DNA of 64,000 nucleotides from Canna indica (taxonomy: Eukaryota > Streptophyta > Magnoliopsida > Zingiberales > Cannaceae). A program made the translations under genes and the position numbers. Below, piece after piece: positions 33,636-45,699 of this stretch. The stretch lies in NCBI GenBank assembly GCA_034359265.1, contig CP136891.1:57822001-57886000 (forward strand), in the 5' to 3' direction. Positions within the stretch are counted from its first letter, which is position 1; every line of letters begins with the position of its first letter. The notes beneath the pieces were generated by a model that saw nothing but the letters and a program-made list of their open reading frames with translations, was not told where the DNA came from and made no database searches.

Positions 33636-35060
33636 AACCCTAATATGGGCGACTATGACGTCGCCAAATGCAACAATATACGACTCTGCAATAGAATGCA
33701 ACATGTCAACAACAACAAGACACATGTTCAACTATAATTTACTACAACTCATACATACCAATCAAGAGCGTAGTGGACAAGTGGATTTCCCCCGCACTCT
33801 CGCACCTTGAGAGTGGCACCTCGAGCCCACTCAAGCAGGAGGTGCGACTATCCAAGGATAGCCCGCCGACGTCAAACAACGTGACGTCGTACACGCACCT
33901 CGTGTGATAATTTGGCGATCACCGGTGTCACTGCCCATACAACTCGGGCAATCAATCAACAATGTCCAGGCTTGCGCCCAATAAAAGATCAACAATGCAA
34001 CATGATAACTAGATCTCACCACATGATAATTCACAACTGATCTACGATGCTAACGACAATAATGATTCAATAATTATCAACTGAAGATGCAACCAGAATA
34101 AATCATTATAACATATGATATATGACAACAACAATAATGCAATCAAAATAGTTCATGCTAGCAACAATCAACTTATGACAACGATAATACTATACTATGT
34201 ACCATGACTTAGTACAATATCATGCTCAAATAATCATCGATAAATGATAACTAAATTAGACTCATGCAATTATCAACATGACATGTTCAACAAAATAATG
34301 CAACAGGAGATCAACGAATTTCAGAAGCAAATCAAGCAAATAGAGACAGGGGTAAGATCGTCATTTTACTCATTCAACATTCATCGACTACAACATGAGT
34401 CAATTCGCACCAAACACAACTATCTATACTCTAAATCACCACCTAACATTGAATACAATTGTTCCACATTATTTAATTATCTATCAAACTAAAATAAAAA
34501 CTTTTAACTAACAAATAAAGTTGAAACATAGAAAAGGTCTACCAGACAACCTCCGATCAGAAATCTAACACCACCATCATGTTTAGAATGCGAAAATCTA
34601 CAACTTTGATATTCACCTCGACTCGATTCGATGACTCTACGATCATATTCAAAAATACCCAAATATTCTACACATACCAATCCTTTTCCTACGATACAAC
34701 TCACCTTTTTAGTTAACATATTTATTAAATCAAATAAACCTCTCCTCCTCGGGTCGGTGCCGGGCGGCCACCCAAGCCGCTGGCGACCGACCCTCCGGCT
34801 CGGTGCACACCTCCCTCGGCCTCCGAACTCGTCGGAGCACCGGTTCCAAGTCAGGAGGCCACGACAGCCTCCCTGTAGTCGTGACTGTCGCCAAGGGGCG
34901 GGCAGCAACACAGCTGCCACACCAAATCCGACTTCGCCGATAATAATACAGCCGCCCAACCGCAACTACCTCTATCCCTCCTCCATCCAGATCTATCGGA
35001 TCTTCCTCCCTAACCTCTTGCCGCCGCCGATGAACGAAGAACGAAAACAACAAATAAACT
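33636..35060 (-). mobile_element. Gypsy-type LTR fragment
   Basis: The stretch 33660-34050 is homologous to 58690-59100, sharing CAATCAAGAGC-TAGTG-AC, TTTCCCCCGCACTCT and AAGCA-GAGGTGCGACTATC. Then comes a long non-coding AT-rich part and a GC-rich end (34735-35050) encoding only shadow ORFs. Long gene-free DNA found in several copies fits a chromovirus LTR. Its termini are not defined. Confidence 0.5.
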
Positions 35061-35097
35061 AAGTAACAAAAGATATACTCCTACTTAAACAGTCCTC

Positions 35098-35690
35098 CAT
35101 AGGGTGAGCATGGATCGGTTAATCGGTCCATTAGCAATTTTATTAATCAGTCCATTAACTTCGATTAATCGTCATTTCGGTTTCGATTTTTTCGATTTGA
35201 TTAACCAATAAATTTTTTTAACCTATACCTACAAAAATAGTAACATTATACAAATCACATATGGAGAAAATTCCAAACAAATATCGAATTCCCATTGGAA
35301 AAAAAGAAAAGAAAAAAAATGAAAGAGTTGAGAGCCAAGATGATGTGCTACAAAAATTAATAATTTAATTTTTATTTTTATTTTATAATTTTTTTTCTAT
35401 TTTTTTATAAATTTTCTATTTTTTTATAATTTTTGTATTTTTGTATATTTTTATATTTTTATAAATTTTATAATTTTTTTTGTAATTTTTTATATAATTT
35501 TTATAATATATAAATCATTATTTAAATATATATTATATATTAAAAATTAATAAATTATATTGAACTGGTCGGTTAATCGAAATCAGTGGACTTTTTACAT
35601 TGTGGACCGAATCCGAAATCGAAAACTAATTTTTTCATAAACAAAAACTGAAACCGAAAAAATCGGTTCAATTTCTTAACTGAAAAAAAA
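35098..35690 (+). mobile_element. hAT-like fragment, same family as 500-2006
   Basis: It begins TAGGGTGAGCATGGATCGG and continues with TTAATCGGTCCATTAGCAA, the inverse of the right end near 2006. The centre is an AT-only tract (35360-35560). CCGAAATCGAAAA motifs return near 35605. No clear right TIR exists. Confidence 0.6.
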
Positions 35691-35699
35691 GTTTTTTTT

Positions 35700-36285
35700 T
35701 CTCAAGCCAATTTACATATAATTACACTCATGATGACACTTTGTACTTGAATTCTTTTGTTTGTGATTGGTCTCCTCTTTCTACACATTGACTTAAATTT
35801 AACTGTGATTGTTCATTTACAAACAATGAAGGTGGAGCAGGTCTCATTCTCAAAAATTATAAGACGAGTGTATCTTTGCCTCCAGTTCATATTTTTATTC
35901 TATTTCTGCTTTCTATTCAGAAGGGACTGCAATTTATCTTGCTCTTTCTTATACTTATGGCAGGAATATTGATCATTTTATCATCGAGTCGGACCGTTAA
36001 CGGCTTGTGGATATTATCAACAACAATTCTATTCGTCCTCCAAGTCTTGAAATTTTATTTGAAGATATCGAACACTTGTTGTCTAAATTTTCTCATGTAA
36101 TCATCTCCTATATTTCTGGGAATGTGAACAAAGTTGTCCACTGAACAATAAACTCAGTTCGGAGTCAAAAATTGTCCAATACTTGGACGTCAAATTGGCC
36201 TTTTGAGCTTGAGACAATTTGGTATCAAGATGCTTTCGCAGTCGGCTAAATCCTAATATAGTTTTTCTTTTGTTTTTAAAAAAAT
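35700..36285 (+). pseudogene. LINE RNase H domain and 3' tail
   Basis: Successive frames give SFTNNEGGAGLILKNYKTSV, AEGTAIYLALSYTYGRNID and FIIESDR-RLVDIINNNSI, that is the D, E and D regions of an RNase H fold (RVT_3) from a LINE. PPSLEILFEDIEHLLSKFSH follows. Frameshifts and stops are present. It ends near 36285 with an A-rich tail. This is a third independent LINE remnant. Confidence 0.75.
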
Positions 36286-36970
36286 TAAAATACCTGAATT
36301 TGAAGTACTTATTTATAATATTTTAAGGTTTAACTACAAAATTAAAAAAGTTGATAAAATTAAGACATCAACCGTACATTTTTTCTCTTTTAACAATATC
36401 TATTTGTTGCTTCAATTAGATGTGAATAACCAATGTTATGTGATTCAATTTGTTTGCCGACAGTCGATTATTTATTTACATTGGCTTCTTGATAGGTCAA
36501 TATCCTATTTTGTTATCTCACCGAAAGATTGTAATTTGCGTTCTCAAATAGCTGCACTTGATATTTAATTACTTGGGTTGGTTCATTTCGCATATTTTTG
36601 TGTTCGTTTGAAAAAACAAAATACTACGGTTGAGGTATAATACAATGGGTTATTTTCTATTACTCTAACTTAGAGTAACAAAATTTTATTACTTTGGTAC
36701 AAAACTATAAATTACAATAATACTTTTGATTTCTCTAATATCTAATTATTCACCCAAAATTTATCTTGATAACAATACCCTCCTCACAGTAGGGGCCTCC
36801 TAGTTATGTGGCGTTGACGCTACAACCTTTCTAAGAATATAGTTCAAAACTCATATCATTATCCTAATTTTAAAGAAAAAAATAATGGAATCAAATTAAA
36901 ATTTGTATTTGAAACTTTTTAATTCAACGCAGTATATGTAATTCAGTAATCCAATTATTAAACAATAAAT
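36286..36970. other. AT-rich intergenic DNA
   Basis: Nothing recognisable. Confidence 0.5.
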
Positions 36971-36984
36971 TATAAGTCGAATGA

Positions 36985-37860
36985 CCTACACTAGAGGGGG
37001 ATGAATAATGTGTTAACTAAAAACTTAACCTAAATTTTGATTTTAATCATTTCTTGATAACTTAAGTTAATTTACAATTCAACTACTAAATGCGAAAGCG
37101 ATAATAAAATAATTAATTACAAACAAGAGTATAAATGCTAACAAGTCGATTTATAGTGGTTCGACCTCAATGCCTACTCCACTACCTAAGCACCCCCGCT
37201 TAAGATTATCAAACTTAACTTTACTAGATTATGAATATTTCCCTTACAATAAGGATCTTTTACCCGAAGAGTCTCCGCTCTCACGCCTAAGACACTTTTA
37301 CACCCGGAAGTCTCCACCTTCTTACCAAGAGCACTCTTCCACCTCAAATCCTAAAGGATAATAATCAATCACTAATCCAAGTAAATCAAACTACACTGGT
37401 GGACTTCTGCATCAAACACAAAGGCAACCACCCAATTCACTTAAGTATAATGAAATAAACCACATAAATACAAGTAAATGGAGTTATAAATACAACCACA
37501 CAAATAGTTAGCTCCAACAACGAATCCTAACTTCCTCTTGATTACTTTGATGATGAAAATAATGAAGACAAAGCTCAATCAAGGGTTTTTGGATTTAAGC
37601 TAGGGTTTAGATGAAATGGCTTAATAAATGCTTGAAAATAATCATAGAATGACTCAATGAAGTGTTAAGGGTGTAAGGAAGGCTCTCTTAGGGGCCTATA
37701 TAGAGATCCCAAGGGTAATGACTCAAAAAGAGCCGTTCAACAGATTTAAAAAGATTTGTTGGGACTTTCGGTCGATAGCCAGGTGACACTCGGACGGCCA
37801 AGATTCAACCGAGGGTCAGCCGAACACATCCTGACAATTTTAGCCATTTTCGATCGATCC
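36985..37860 (-). mobile_element. reversed LTR fragment related to the SIRE-type LTRs
   Basis: CACTAGAGGGGGATGAATAA is the inverse of the CACTATTCAACCCCCCTT block at the end of the LTR at 39559. ATAGTGGTTCGACC and CTACTCCACTACCTAAG mirror that LTR's TAGTGGAGTGGGC-GGTTG-CCGA-CCACTATA. It is diverged and incomplete. Confidence 0.6.
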
Positions 37861-37949
37861 TAAATTTTTTTTCCTTATATTTGACTCATTGGTTTACTGT
37901 CATGTGTGTTAGTAAATATTATCCACTCTTATCTTCCAAGAAATACTTT

Positions 37950-39558
37950 TACATTGTTAAATCGGGATTGAGGTGAAAGAAAATCCTCTTAAGAGAACAT
38001 GAGCTTTATTTACTTTTATTGTGAGGGTTAATTACAAAATATATTTCGACTTTTGACGTATTTTCATAATCTATCCACACTTTCTAATTTTCCCAATTAA
38101 GTACACCACTTTTTGATTTGTTACAAATCTATCACACAGTCTATCCAACCTCAACTTTGTCATCTGAATGCTGACATGGCGCTGCTGACGTGGCTAATAA
38201 TCTCAATCATCATTCAAACATGATTTTTTTAAACTTATTTTTCTTTTGGACCCACCAAACCCAGTCAACAACAGGATTAATTATAAAATATATCTCGACT
38301 TTTGACGTATTTCTCTAATATATCATCATTTTCCAATTTTCTTAATTCAGTACACCAATTTTTGATTTGTTATAAATCTATCTCATCATTTACCCAACAT
38401 CAACTTCACCATCTGAATGTTGACGTGGCTAATAATCTCAGTTAGCATTCAGACGTGAACTTTAATTTGTTTTTTTCTTGCCCCACCAAACCCAATCAGT
38501 AGATCACGACAAGTTAATTAAAAAAAAATCACCTTTAAAATCGTCTGCTCGCCTCTTCCTTGACCTTGTCACCTGCTCACCGCCCGCCTTTCTCTCAATC
38601 CCCGACGTTGCCTGCATCACTTCATGCTCCAGGTCTTCATCCCCGTCGACTCTGATATGTGTCTATTAATTTTCACTTGCTCGCTCGCCTTCCCCCCTTT
38701 CGTCTGGTATGATTAGTATAAACTCTAAAAATTTCTCATCAGTGATGATACTGTCAAATGTAGGATTTAATATGATACTGTAAAATTTTCCAGCAGTGAT
38801 GATACTGTTAAATATGATTTGTCATTGTAGGCTTTATTTTAGCAAGAAATTTTCAACAGAAGAGAATGATTTCTTCTCTTTGTTGAAAATTGCGAAGTTG
38901 ACGTTGGGTAGACAATGGGATAAATTTGTAACAAATCAAAAAGTGGTGTACTGAATTAAAAAAATTAGAAAATGGGGATATATTAGGGAAACACATTAAA
39001 AGTTGAGATATATTTTGTAATTAACCCTTAAATAGTTGTTGACTGGGTTTGGTGGCGCCGAAAAAAAAATAATTTTAAAAAAAATTCACGTAGGAATGCC
39101 GACTGAGATTATTAGCCACGTCAGCAGTGCCATGTCAGCACCCAGACGATAAAGTTGACGCTGGGTAGACGATGGAATAAATTTGTAACAAATCAAAAAG
39201 TAGTGTACTGAATTGAAAAAATTAGTAAGTGTGGATAGATTAAGGAAGATATATTTTGTAATTAACCCTTATTTTGAAGAGTTTAACAAGTTCTTCAAAT
39301 TTTGAAATAGACGGAGAATTTTGTAATAGTTGTAAGTTATGATTTTAATTGAAAATTTAAAATTGAATAGTTGAAATAATATTTATTAGAATTTTTTTAT
39401 ATTTTATAATTGAGCATACTTTAGTTAAATTTTTAGGTATGCACTCATTTCTTGGATTAAGGTTAGAAAAAGTATTCCTCATTTATGAGGAATAATATTT
39501 TTTATTTATTCTTTATGGCCCATCTTTTTTTTATAAAAGATGTAACTAAACAAAAGAG
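37950..39558. repeat. repeat copy split by a MULE; empty-site twin at 49905-50250
   Basis: The flanks 37955-38024 and 39269-39558 align with the uninterrupted stretch 49905-50230 (TTGTTAAATCGGGATTGAG, GAGCTTTATTTACTTTTATT, ATTGAGCATACTTTAGTTAA). The parent repeat family is unknown; it may be LTR DNA. Confidence 0.85.
38025..39268. mobile_element. Mutator-like MITE with nested inverted repeats
   Basis: The ends are GGGTTAATTACAAAATATAT and its inverse. The 9-mers TTATTGTGA and TTATTTTGA flank it (8 of 9). The empty site near 49973 reads TTATTTTGA once. The TIRs are about 245 bp. A second pair of similar ends sits inside at 38274 and 39027, so the element is layered like a palindrome in a palindrome. 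The core (38480-38900) has no credible gene. Confidence 0.92.
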
Positions 39559-40878
39559 TGTAGGCCCAAGCATTCCACCTATGCCTCACTCTCTATTTTG
39601 ATGATAACATATATGTATCTAATCAATTTGGTGAGTTTTGAGTTTAGACTGATTGAACGATCCGCCTACGAAGTTCATTCGAAAAAAACGCAAAGAATCA
39701 AATAAAAATGGCTCCGATGGTGATCAAGTAGAAACCAAGTCTAATCCTAGGTTTAGGCTTAGAATCAAGTGTAATATATCCCTAGGATATTAATCTAATC
39801 AATTACTAAGACCTTCCAAGTCATAAACAATATTCCTGATGGAATGTTGTAACATACTGAAATATCCCGGATGAGATGTTGTAACATTCCGGAACAAGCC
39901 CAGATGGGATGTTGTAATATTTCGAAACATCCCAGAACAACCCGGAATATCTTGGAATATCTCGGATGAGATGTTGTAACATTCTGGAATAGCCCGGATG
40001 AGATGTTGTAAACATTCTGGAACATCTCGAAATATTCCGAAACATCCTGAAACATATCAGATGAACATCCCGGAATATCCCGGAACATCCCGAATAAACA
40101 TTTCAAAAAATATTCCAGAATTCCCAAAATGCCCCCAACGGCTCTATTTTGAGTTTCTACCCGTTGAGCTTATTGGAAACCGATCTCCTACCTTTGAGAT
40201 CTCTATATAAGCTCCCAAACTTGTTTTCCTTCAGCCCACTTTTCATTGAGCAAATCCTTAAGTGTTTGAGCCTTCAACGAGCAATCTAAAGCCCTAGTTC
40301 TCACTTCTACACTCTCAAGTGGTGGTCTTCACTCTTCAACTCTCTCAAGGCAAAGCACTTCATCTTGTTGAGGCGTTGGAAGTTTGGAAGGCCAGAGAAA
40401 GGAGCACAACAAGTTTGTTTTACATTTATTTGCTCATTTACTGTATTTTCATCTTGTTGTGTTGATTTGATAAGCTAGCTTGCAAGGTGTGCTTGTGAAA
40501 CACCTTGGTGTGGTTGTAGAGATTTGTTTTGCTAGAGAATAGGTGTTAAGGTTTTCTCAAAGGGTTGAGAACTAAATCCTCATAGTATTCTTAGGAAAAT
40601 ATTTCATCTATAAAGTGTTAAGGTTAGAAATCCTTGGTGATGAGCCAAGGTAGTGGAGTGGGCAGGTTGACCGAGCCACTATATATTGTTCTTGTTTGTA
40701 TTGATTCTTACTTGCTTAGTTACTTGCTTATTTTGCTTAGATTATCATCCATATCATTCATACTCAAAGAACTCGAGTTGTTATATTAAGTTGCTTAAAA
40801 TCGAAAAGACTAAAATTGAAGCTAGAGTTTGATCACACACTATTCAACCCCCCTTTTAGTGTGAGTATTTGAACAACA
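39559..40878 (+). repeat. 5' LTR of the SIRE-type element
   Basis: It starts TGTAGGCCCAAGCATTCC and ends TTTGAACAACA. A CTATATAAGC TATA box is at about 40202-40211. Upstream (39830-40125) is an array built on GGAA-AT-CC and CGGATGAGATGTTGTAA. Confidence 0.9.
39830..40125 (+). repeat. GGAACATCCC-type array in the LTR U3
   Basis: Short units (ACATCCCGGAATATCCCGG and relatives) repeat irregularly. TTCnnGAA dyads lie at 39887-39894, 39982-39989, 40015-40022 and 40113-40120. The corresponding array of the 3' LTR is at 47395-47680. Confidence 0.75.
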
Positions 40879-40879
40879 A

Positions 40880-43610
40880 GCTAGGGTGGCTTGAGGAGAG
40901 GTAAAGGAGGCTACACTTACTACCATTGCAACAAGCTAGGGCACCTAGCATGAGCCTTATCCAAGAAATAACTAAAAATGATTTAGTTATAGGAATACCC
41001 AAGATAAAATTTGAAAAGGATAGACTTTGTGATGCATGTCAACATGGTAAACAAGTTAAGTCATCCTTTCATAGCATAAATCAAATTACCACATCTAGGA
41101 TACTTGAACTTGTGCATATGGATCTTTTTGGGCCTTGTGATGTTGCTAGCTTATGTGGTAAATTTTATTGCTATGTTTTAGTTGATGATTATTCAAGATT
41201 CACATGAGTTTTCATCCTAGCTAAGAAAAATAAAACATTTGATTTCTTCAAAAGATTTGCTAGGAGAGTAGTGAATGAAAAAGGAATTTCTATCTTGAAG
41301 ATTAGAAGTGATAATGGAGGTGAATTTAAAAATAATTTTTTTTGGAATTTTATGATGAACTTGGTATTGAACATATATTTTCTTCCCCTAGAACCCCTCA
41401 ACAAAATGGGGTGGTTGAGAGGAAGAATAGAACTTTACAAGAAATGATTAGGACTATGCTTTGTGAAAATAATTTGCCTAAGTATTTTTGAGCCGAAGCC
41501 ATAAACACCTCTTGCTATGTTTTAAATCGACTTTTGTTAAGACCAAAAATTAAGAAAACTCTTTTTGAGCTTTGGAATGATAGAATCCTAAGTGTGGGAT
41601 ATTTTAAAAATTTTGATTGCAAATGCTTTATTTTGAACACTAAGGAATATCTAGGGAAATTTGATTCAAAATCGGATGAATGAATTTTTATTGGTTATTC
41701 TAATAGTTCTAAGACTTATAGGGTTTATAATCGTAGAACTATGGTAGTTGAAGAATCCATGTATATTACATTTGATGAAACTAATGATTCTTTAAGGAAT
41801 TTCAAGATTGTGAATATATGTGAAGAACTTGAGGAATTAACTTTTCATGATAAAGAGGTTGAAGGTGAACCTAATGAAGAACCTCATGATGAAGAAACTT
41901 CATCCTCATCATCCAAACCTCAAGTAGTAGAAGAAGAAGCTCTACCTCATCTCCCAAAAGCTTACTGGTTGACAAAGGACCATCCAATTGATCAAGTCAT
42001 TAGAGAAGTCTCAACGGGAGTGGTAACACGCTCTAAACTTAAAAATATTTGTCAATATGTTGTCTTTATTTCTCAAGTAAAGCCTAAAAATATTAAGGAA
42101 GCTGTAGAGGATAAGTTTTGGGTTATTGCCATGCAAGAAGAACTAAATCAATTTGAAAGAAATGCTGTTTGGGATTTAGTACCTGGGCCTAGTGAACAAA
42201 CCACAATTGGAACTAAGTGGGTATATAAAAATAAGTTAGATAAAGATGACTTAATTAATTATTAGAAATAAAGCTAGGTTAGTGGCCCAAGATTACAATC
42301 AAGAAAATGGTATAGATTACAATGAAACTTATGCTCCCGTAGCTAGATTAGAGGCTATTCACATGCTTTTAGCTTTTGCAAGTTTCAAAGATTTTAAACT
42401 TTTTCAAATGGATGTTAAAAGTGTTTTTCTAAATGATTTTATTATGGAAGAAGTATATGTTGAACAACCCTCGGTTTTGAAAATTTTGATTTCCTAAATC
42501 ATGTTTACAAATTGAGAAAAGCTTTATATGGTTTAAAATAAGCCCCTAGGGCTTAGTATGAAAGGCTTTCAAACTTTTTAATTAAACAAGATTTTAATGT
42601 TGGAAAAATTGATGTTTCACTTTTCATTAAGCATAATAATAGTGACATTCTTTTAGTCCAAATATATGTTGATGACATAATCTTTGGTGCTACTAATGAA
42701 ATCCTTTGTGAGTGGTTTGCTAAGTGCATGCAAGATGAATTTGAGATGAGCATGATGGGAGAACTTTCCTTCATGCTTGAACTTCAAATCAAGCAAACCA
42801 AAAAAGGGATCTTTATCAATCAAGCTAAGTACACAAAAGAACTAATTAACAAATTTAGGATGGATAAAACAAAGATGGCATCAACCCCCATGAGTCCATC
42901 TACCAAGCTTGATAAGGATGAAGAAGGTGTAAAAATGGATGAAAAATGATATCGAGGTATGATTGGTAGTTTACTCTATTTAACCGCAAGTAGACCCGAT
43001 ATCATATTTAGTGTATGTCAATGTACTAGGTTTCAATCATGCCCCAAGATGTCTCATTTGAGTGTGGTAAAACGCATATTGAGATATCTTAAAGGTACAA
43101 TTGATTTAGGTTTATGGCATCCAAATGATGCATCTTTTCAGTTGATTGGATTTTCTGATGCCGATTTTGCCGATTGTAAGATAGATAGAAAAAGCACCAG
43201 TGAGTCTTGTCAATTCCTAGGCATGAGTTTGGTTTCTTAGTTTTCCAAAAAGCAAAATTCGGTGGCACTTTCAACTACCGAAACGGAATACATCGTCGCG
43301 GCTAGTTATTGTGCACAAATGCTTTGGATGAAACAAATCCTCATAGATTTTGAATTGAATTATTCATGTATACATATTCATTGTGATAACACTAGTGCAA
43401 TTAATTTAACAAAAAATTCGATATTGCACTCTAGGACCAAGCACATAGACATCACTTTCTTAGAGACAATGTAGCAAAAAAAAATATTTTCGTAGAATTT
43501 GTGCCTATTGACAAACAACTTGCGGATACATTTATTAAACCAATGAATGAATAAAGTTTTACAAATTTAAGAATGCGATTAGGTATTTGTACTCTTCCAT
43601 ATGTTTAAAT
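40880..43610 (+). pseudogene. Copia pol polyprotein remnant (integrase, RT, RNase H)
   Basis: In order: YYHCNKLGHLA zinc knuckle (about 40920-40950); LVIGIPKIKFEKDRLCDACQ-type pre-integrase; integrase with HMDLFGP, IRSDNGGEF and QQNGVVERKNRTLQEM (41118-41450); a Glu-rich spacer (41800-41950); RT with QEELNQFERNAVWDLVP, QMDVKSVFLN and YVDDIIFG (42130-42690); RNase H with SDADFADCKIDRKSTS and HCDNTSAINLTKN (43155-43420); ending KQLADTFIKPMNE. At least seven in-frame stops are seen, mostly at conserved Trp codons (TGG to TGA or TAG). A frameshift occurs near 42260. It could not produce an active polyprotein. Confidence 0.93.
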
Positions 43611-44227
43611 TTTCAAAAATTGCATGTCTTTTTGAAAAATTAGTTTTTATGGTATCATCACACTTAAGTAATGCCTTGTAGTGGGGCTTTGCAATTTATC
43701 GATATTTTCCTTCCATAGGCTCACATTGGTAGGAAGGACTATAGTGGTAGATGATATTTGATTTTATGGATTTTTTGATTTTCATGACAAAACTCATTAA
43801 TAGTATCTTGCACTCTTCCCTTTTAGATTGGTGTAAAAAGGGAGAAAAAAGACTTGATCATATTTGTTTTGGGGTTAATTACATGGTATATCCCTAACTT
43901 TGGGTGTTTTCCCAATTATGTACCAACTTTTTATTTGAATCAATTTTATACTTCAACTTTAATTTTGTTTCAATTTCTATCCCGACGTCAACCCTCTGTT
44001 AATTTTATCGTTTCAGTGATGATATGACATTGCTGACATGTATCATAAATAATAAAAAAAATCTAATTAACTACCACGTCATCATATATATATATATATA
44101 TATAATAAAGTGATGACGTGGATTAATGAAATAATCCACATCGGCGCATGAGATCAGTCCTCTTCTGTTATCGGCACCACCTTCACGTCCATCTCCAGCA
44201 ATTCGGCCACTTTCACGAAAAAAACCA

Positions 44228-44379
44228 TTATGGAGCCCGGCTCCATAGAAAAATTTTATGGAGCCGGGCTCCGATGACGAAGCACGAATCACAAAGCAAA
44301 ATAAAAGTTGTTTTGCGATTTGTGCTTCATCATTGGAGCCCGACTCCATCAAATTTTTCTATGGAGCCGAGCTTCATGG
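44228..44379. repeat. ~150-bp foldback hairpin
   Basis: Arms of about 70 nt (44228-44301 and 44310-44379) are inverse copies at close to 90% by eye, separated by about 8 nt. Each arm contains GGAGCC-GGCTCC palindromes and GAAGCAC-AATC-CAAA. Confidence 0.85.
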
Positions 44380-44479
44380 AAGTTGCGTTCCACTTTCACC
44401 CTCAGGTTGTTCACTTGTTCGTCTCCCCGGTCCTCTCCATCACCACCTCACACTCCATTTTTCTTTGGTGTGCTCCACT

Positions 44480-44780
44480 CAGCCTCGCCGTCGGCTAGGA
44501 CAACCACCTCCATCCCATCCCAGCGGATCGATGGCTACGGCATCGAAGCGATCGTCCCACATGGCTATCTTCCGGGCGGTGACCACCATAGCGTGGGAGT
44601 CGAACATGATGGCCAGGCCTTGCACCCAGGTGAAGTCACAGGCTCTGCCCACCGACCGCATGCCGATGAAGTACACGCTCATCTAGAACTCGTCGTTGGA
44701 GACGAGGGCGAAGTCGCCGCCCTTGACGCGGTTGTTGTTCCTGGGCTTACGATTGGCGCACTCCGCGGAGCACTCAGGGT
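44480..44780 (-). pseudogene. captured Root_cap-family fragment
   Basis: The minus strand reads VYFIGMRSVGRACDFTWVQG, LAIMFDSHAMVVTARKIAMW and DDRFDAVAIDP. This matches the FTWVQ...LF...A-K-A-WDD--D pattern of the plant root-cap protein family (PF06830), abundant in root-cap and LEA-like secreted proteins. A stop precedes the methionine of this piece (NDEF-stop-MSVYF). It has no start, end or splice structure of its own, so it is a fragment carried by the Pack-MULE. Confidence 0.65.
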
Positions 44781-45359
44781 CTTCTAGCGGCACGGGGCAC
44801 CGGCCCCTACAGGATTGAAGCTAAACATGAGGAATCAAAAGCACTTCTATATTGAAGCAAACTAATACAGCTAGAAGAAGGAGCGCTTTGACGAAGAAGA
44901 AGAAGATAAAACACGTCCAGTTTAAAGCTAATTAAACATGAGGAATCAAAAGCATTCCCAGATTAAAGCACATCCAGTTTCCTCTGGTTTATAAGAAGGA
45001 TAAGAAGAATTAATAAAGCTTGTACTATAAATGCAAGGAAATTTCACCCACCAAAAGTAAATATAACAGCTGGTAGTGAAGGGACAAAACTTCAGTGCAG
45101 TCGCGGTTGCTGCACCGAAGTTTTTTCTGTAGTGAACTGGAGAATAATTAAAGCGATCGACCATGTCTTGAACCACTCACTCCAATAATGTCGACTTGGA
45201 ATAAGTTCCCATGCAAGCTTGTACTATACCACACTGCTCGTCTGTAAAAGGAAAAGTCGTGAGAGAGATAGAAATCAAGCTCTCCAACCCATCGAATACA
45301 TACTCGAATCAGTAAATTGAGTTGTTGAGAGGCCTGCAGAGTGCAGAATTAATCAAGTA

Positions 45360-45600
45360 AGTCGTCGTTCCGCAGCGGTAGTCAAAATCACGAAGACTAT
45401 TCGGCGTACGTGAGCCGGATCGAGAAGATGACGAACATGACCGAAGGGCCGCACTTCCCCAACCTCCACGCCATCTACAAGCACAAGGGCGAGTTCAAGC
45501 TGTAGGAGGCCGATCTTCGGAGCCGCACCAGGCGCTTCGGCAAGGCTGTGCACCTCGAGAGGCTCGACATCAACAAGAAGCACACTTACTATTGAGGATA
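45360..45600 (+). pseudogene. captured fragment, family unknown
   Basis: The plus frame gives YSAYVSRIEKMTNMTEGPHF, PNLHAIYKHKGEFKL, a TAG, then EADLRSRTRRFGKAVHLERL and DINKKHTYY. Codon use is GC-rich, unlike the flanks. Not identified. Confidence 0.45.
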
Positions 45601-45699
45601 TGCTGTATATGCACACGTTTACCTGAGCCATGATCTTGGTGCCTTAAATAATTAAGACTGGTATAGTTAATCGAAGGTGTTCTATGTATTTGTGCTGAG

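Noticed and set aside
34631..35062. ORFs on both strands at the GC-rich end of the LTR fragment
   Set aside because: They overlap each other in opposite directions and show no domain; the region is a repeated LTR.
44980..45176. Small minus-strand ORF in the Pack-MULE
   Set aside because: No family resemblance and AT-rich codon use; likely chance.
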